A program made the translations under genes and the position numbers. DNA of 5,742 nucleotides, taken from assembly GCA_020441735.1 (NCBI GenBank), contig JAGRLQ010000074.1:1-5742 (forward strand), read 5' to 3'. The notes under the pieces are model-generated. The model did no database searches and had not been told where the DNA came from. It saw only the letters and a program-made list of their open reading frames with translations. This document shows positions 2,997-5,742 of this stretch, in pieces. This stretch comes from Nitratireductor sp. Its GTDB lineage: Bacteria; Pseudomonadota; Alphaproteobacteria; Rhizobiales; Rhizobiaceae. Position 1 is the first letter of the stretch, and each line of letters opens with the position of its first letter.

Positions 2997-5742
2997 ATGG
3001 TTTTCGAGCCGACCGAATACAACCCCTTCGATTTCGCCAACCGGCGGCATATCGGACCATCGCCGAAGGAGATGGACGAGATGCTGAAGGTTCTGGGCGT
3101 CAGTAGCCTGGACGAACTGATCGACCAGACCGTTCCTGCCGAAATCCGGCAGAAGGACAAGCTGGAATGGGGGCCGGCGCTTTCCGAACGCGACATGCTG
3201 CATTTCATGGAGGGGGTGGCGGCGAAGAACAAGCCGATGGTCTCCCTGATCGGCCAAGGCTATTACGGCACGATGACGCCGCCGGCGATCCAGCGCAACA
3301 TTCTGGAAAACCCGGCCTGGTACACCGCCTACACACCCTACCAGCCGGAAATCTCGCAGGGCCGGCTGGAAGCATTGCTCAACTACCAGACCATGGTGAG
3401 TGATCTGACCGGACTGGAGATTGCCAATGCCTCGCTGCTCGACGAGGCGACGGCGGCAGCTGAAGCGATGACGATGGCGCAGCGTGTCTCGAAGTCGAAA
3501 CAGACCGGCTTCTTTGTCGATGAAAACTGCCATCCGCAGAACATCGCGGTGATGCGCACGCGGGCCGAGCCACTGGATATCGAGATCATTGTCGGAGACC
3601 CCGAAAAAGACCTCGATCCGGCCAAGGTGTTCGGCGCGATCTTCCAGTATCCGGGCACCTACGGTCATGTGCGCGAGTTTTCCTCACAGATCACCGCCCT
3701 GCACGAAACCCAGGCACTGGCAATCATGATCGCCGATCCGCTGGCGCTGACGCTGCTGCGCTCTCCGGGCGACATGGGCGCCGACATTGCCGTCGGCTCG
3801 ACCCAGCGTTTCGGTGTGCCGCTTGGCTATGGCGGACCGCATGCCGCCTACATGGCCTGCAAGGACGACTACAAGCGCGCCATGCCCGGTCGCATCATTG
3901 GCGCTTCCATCGATGCGCGCGGCAATCTTGCCTATCGGCTGGCGCTGCAGACGCGCGAACAACACATCCGCCGGGAAAAGGCCAATTCGAATGTCTGTAC
4001 CGCGCAGGCGCTGCTGGCGGTAATGGCCTCGATGTATGCCGTCTTCCACGGTCCAGAAGGGCTGAAAGCCATCGCACAAAGCGTACATCGCAAGGCGGCG
4101 CGGCTTGCCAAGGGGCTTGAAGGTCTCGGCTTTACCGTCTCCCCGGACGTGTTCTTCGACACGATCACGGTCGAGGTCGGCTCACTGCAGGGCGTCATTC
4201 TCAATGCCGCCATTGCCAATGGCGTCAACCTGCGCAGGATCGGCAAGAAACATATCGGCATCAGTCTGGATGAAAAGACCTATCCGGAAACCATTGAGGC
4301 GGTCTGGCGCGCCTTCGGTGGCGAAGGAGAGGACGATTGGAGCAGCAGCCACGAATACCGGCTGCCGGAATCCTGCCTGCGCACCAGCGAGTATCTCACC
4401 CATCCGATTTTTCACATGAACCGTGCCGAAGCGGAAATGACACGCTACATGCGCCGTCTCGCCGACCGCGATCTGGCGCTTGACCGGGCGATGATCCCGC
4501 TCGGCTCCTGTACGATGAAGCTCAATGCGACGGCGGAAATGCTGCCGATTACCTGGCCTGCCTTTTCCGACGTGCATCCCTTTGCGCCGGCCGATCAGGT
4601 GGAAGGATATGGCGAACTGATTGCCGACCTTTCCAAGAAGCTCTGCATGATCACCGGCTATGATGCGTTTTCCATGCAGCCCAATTCCGGCGCCCAGGGC
4701 GAATATGCCGGTCTGCTGACCATTCGCGCCTATCACATTGCCAATGGCGACGAGCACCGCAATGTCTGCCTCATTCCGACCTCCGCGCACGGTACCAACC
4801 CGGCATCCGCGCACATGGTCGGCTGGAAGGTGGTGGCCGTGAAATCCGATGATAACGGCAACATCGATCTCGACGACTTCCGCCAGAAGGCGGAGGAGCA
4901 CAGCGCCAGCCTTGCCGGCTGCATGATCACCTATCCCTCGACTCATGGCGTGTTCGAACACACGGTGCGCGAGGTCTGCGAGATCACGCACAAACATGGC
5001 GGCCAAGTCTATATCGACGGCGCCAACATGAATGCCATGGTGGGGCTGGCCCAGCCCGGTGAAATCGGCGGCGATGTCAGCCACCTCAACCTACACAAGA
5101 CCTTCTGTATCCCTCATGGCGGCGGCGGGCCGGGCATGGGACCGATCGGGGTCAAGGTACATCTTGCTCCCTTCCTGCCGGGCACTCACGAGAGCAAGGA
5201 GGGTCCGGGGCCGGTTTCAGCCGCGCCTTATGGCTCGCCCTCGATCCTGCCGATCTCATGGGCCTATTGCCTGCTGATGGGCGGCGAAGGGCTGACGCAG
5301 GCAACCAAGGTTGCAATCCTCAACGCAAACTACATCGCCAAGCGGCTCTCCGGTGCCTATTCGGTTCTCTACACCGGCGACAATGACCGGGTGGCCCATG
5401 AGTGCATCATCGACACGAGGCCGCTGATGGAAGAGGCGGGCGTTTCCGTCGATGATGTCGCCAAGCGGCTGATCGATTGCGGCTTCCACGCGCCGACGAT
5501 GAGCTGGCCAGTTGCCGGTACTCTGATGGTTGAACCGACCGAATCCGAGCCCAAGGCGGAACTCGACCGGTTCTGCAACGCCATGCTGGCAATCCGCGAG
5601 GAAGCACGGGCGATTGCCGACGGCACGATGGACAAGGACAACAATCCGCTGAAACATGCGCCGCACACGATGGAGGATCTCGTCGGCGAGTGGGATCGGC
5701 CCTACAGCCGCGAGCAGGGCTGTTTTCCGCCCGGCGCCTTCC
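2997..5742 (+). CDS. gcvP: glycine dehydrogenase (decarboxylating), P protein, 3' end cut by window
   Basis: GcvP is the PLP enzyme that decarboxylates glycine and loads the aminomethyl group on GcvH. The frame is open from the ATG at 2997 to the window edge, 915 complete codons; the family is about 950 aa, so roughly 40 residues are missing. It is the fused type, with both halves in one chain. The N-terminal half has RRHIGPS (16-22), GQGYYGTMTPP (86-96), LLDEATAAAEAM (147-158) and GSTQRFGVPLGYGGPH (267-282), with no lysine at the PLP-equivalent place, as usual. The C-terminal half has GSCTMKLNATAEM (503-515), QPNSGAQGEYAG (561-572), SAHGTNPASA (596-605), the PLP-contact Asp in YIDGANMNAM (Asp674) and the Schiff-base Lys701 in NLHKTF, followed by the glycine-rich HGGGGPGMGPIG loop. 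Spot checks along the gene show the same frame throughout, with no sign of damage. Confidence 0.97.
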   Translation, partial: MVFEPTEYNPFDFANRRHIGPSPKEMDEMLKVLGVSSLDELIDQTVPAEIRQKDKLEWGPALSERDMLHFMEGVAAKNKPMVSLIGQGYYGTMTPPAIQRNILENPAWYTAYTPYQPEISQGRLEALLNYQTMVSDLTGLEIANASLLDEATAAAEAMTMAQRVSKSKQTGFFVDENCHPQNIAVMRTRAEPLDIEIIVGDPEKDLDPAKVFGAIFQYPGTYGHVREFSSQITALHETQALAIMIADPLALTLLRSPGDMGADIAVGSTQRFGVPLGYGGPHAAYMACKDDYKRAMPGRIIGASIDARGNLAYRLALQTREQHIRREKANSNVCTAQALLAVMASMYAVFHGPEGLKAIAQSVHRKAARLAKGLEGLGFTVSPDVFFDTITVEVGSLQGVILNAAIANGVNLRRIGKKHIGISLDEKTYPETIEAVWRAFGGEGEDDWSSSHEYRLPESCLRTSEYLTHPIFHMNRAEAEMTRYMRRLADRDLALDRAMIPLGSCTMKLNATAEMLPITWPAFSDVHPFAPADQVEGYGELIADLSKKLCMITGYDAFSMQPNSGAQGEYAGLLTIRAYHIANGDEHRNVCLIPTSAHGTNPASAHMVGWKVVAVKSDDNGNIDLDDFRQKAEEHSASLAGCMITYPSTHGVFEHTVREVCEITHKHGGQVYIDGANMNAMVGLAQPGEIGGDVSHLNLHKTFCIPHGGGGPGMGPIGVKVHLAPFLPGTHESKEGPGPVSAAPYGSPSILPISWAYCLLMGGEGLTQATKVAILNANYIAKRLSGAYSVLYTGDNDRVAHECIIDTRPLMEEAGVSVDDVAKRLIDCGFHAPTMSWPVAGTLMVEPTESEPKAELDRFCNAMLAIREEARAIADGTMDKDNNPLKHAPHTMEDLVGEWDRPYSREQGCFPPGAF

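Noticed and set aside
2946..3668. 240-codon minus-strand frame opposite the start of gcvP
   Set aside because: It is antisense to conserved N-terminal GcvP motifs; it is rich in Arg and His, as expected of a shadow frame.
4182..5084. 300-codon open frame on the minus strand
   Set aside because: It lies entirely antisense to the well-conserved gcvP coding sequence, has no recognisable protein family, and is a typical mirror frame of a GC-rich gene.

Overview
The window looks like chromosomal DNA from an alphaproteobacterium, most likely of the Rhizobiales (Rhizobium/Agrobacterium-like). This is inferred from the moderately high GC content, the style of the encoded proteins, and a tandem glycine riboswitch directly in front of a gcvT-gcvH-gcvP operon. 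No mobile element, phage gene, CRISPR array, tRNA or rRNA is visible. The locus is housekeeping one-carbon metabolism, not a new system. The interest lies in a broken gene and in the RNA control region.

Layout. Positions 1-848 (minus strand) hold the 5' half of fhs, formate-tetrahydrofolate ligase, which runs off the left edge. Its frame is broken by a 4-bp tandem duplication (409-416), so the first frame stops after 156 residues. All codons beyond the lesion still read as a normal enzyme. Positions 849-1437 form a divergent control region. On the fhs side there is a good Shine-Dalgarno site and a long inverted repeat in the leader. On the gcv side there is a candidate sigma-70 promoter (1148-1175), a 14-bp palindrome (1187-1200), a two-aptamer glycine riboswitch (about 1205-1382) and possible expression-platform hairpins (1381-1415). 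Positions 1438-2514 are gcvT, 2558-2926 gcvH, and 2997 to the right edge gcvP, which lacks only about its last 40 codons. All three are on the plus strand with short gaps (43 and 70 nt), as in one operon.

How they work together. GcvP decarboxylates glycine and passes the aminomethyl group to the lipoyl arm of GcvH. GcvT then releases ammonia and forms 5,10-methylene-tetrahydrofolate. Fhs charges the same folate pool from formate, giving 10-formyl-tetrahydrofolate. The riboswitch senses glycine, the substrate of the operon, and is expected to switch it on. A 7-nt perfect complementarity between the CUCUC arm of aptamer 2 and the purine-rich stretch just before the preferred TTG start of gcvT suggests, but does not prove, control at translation.
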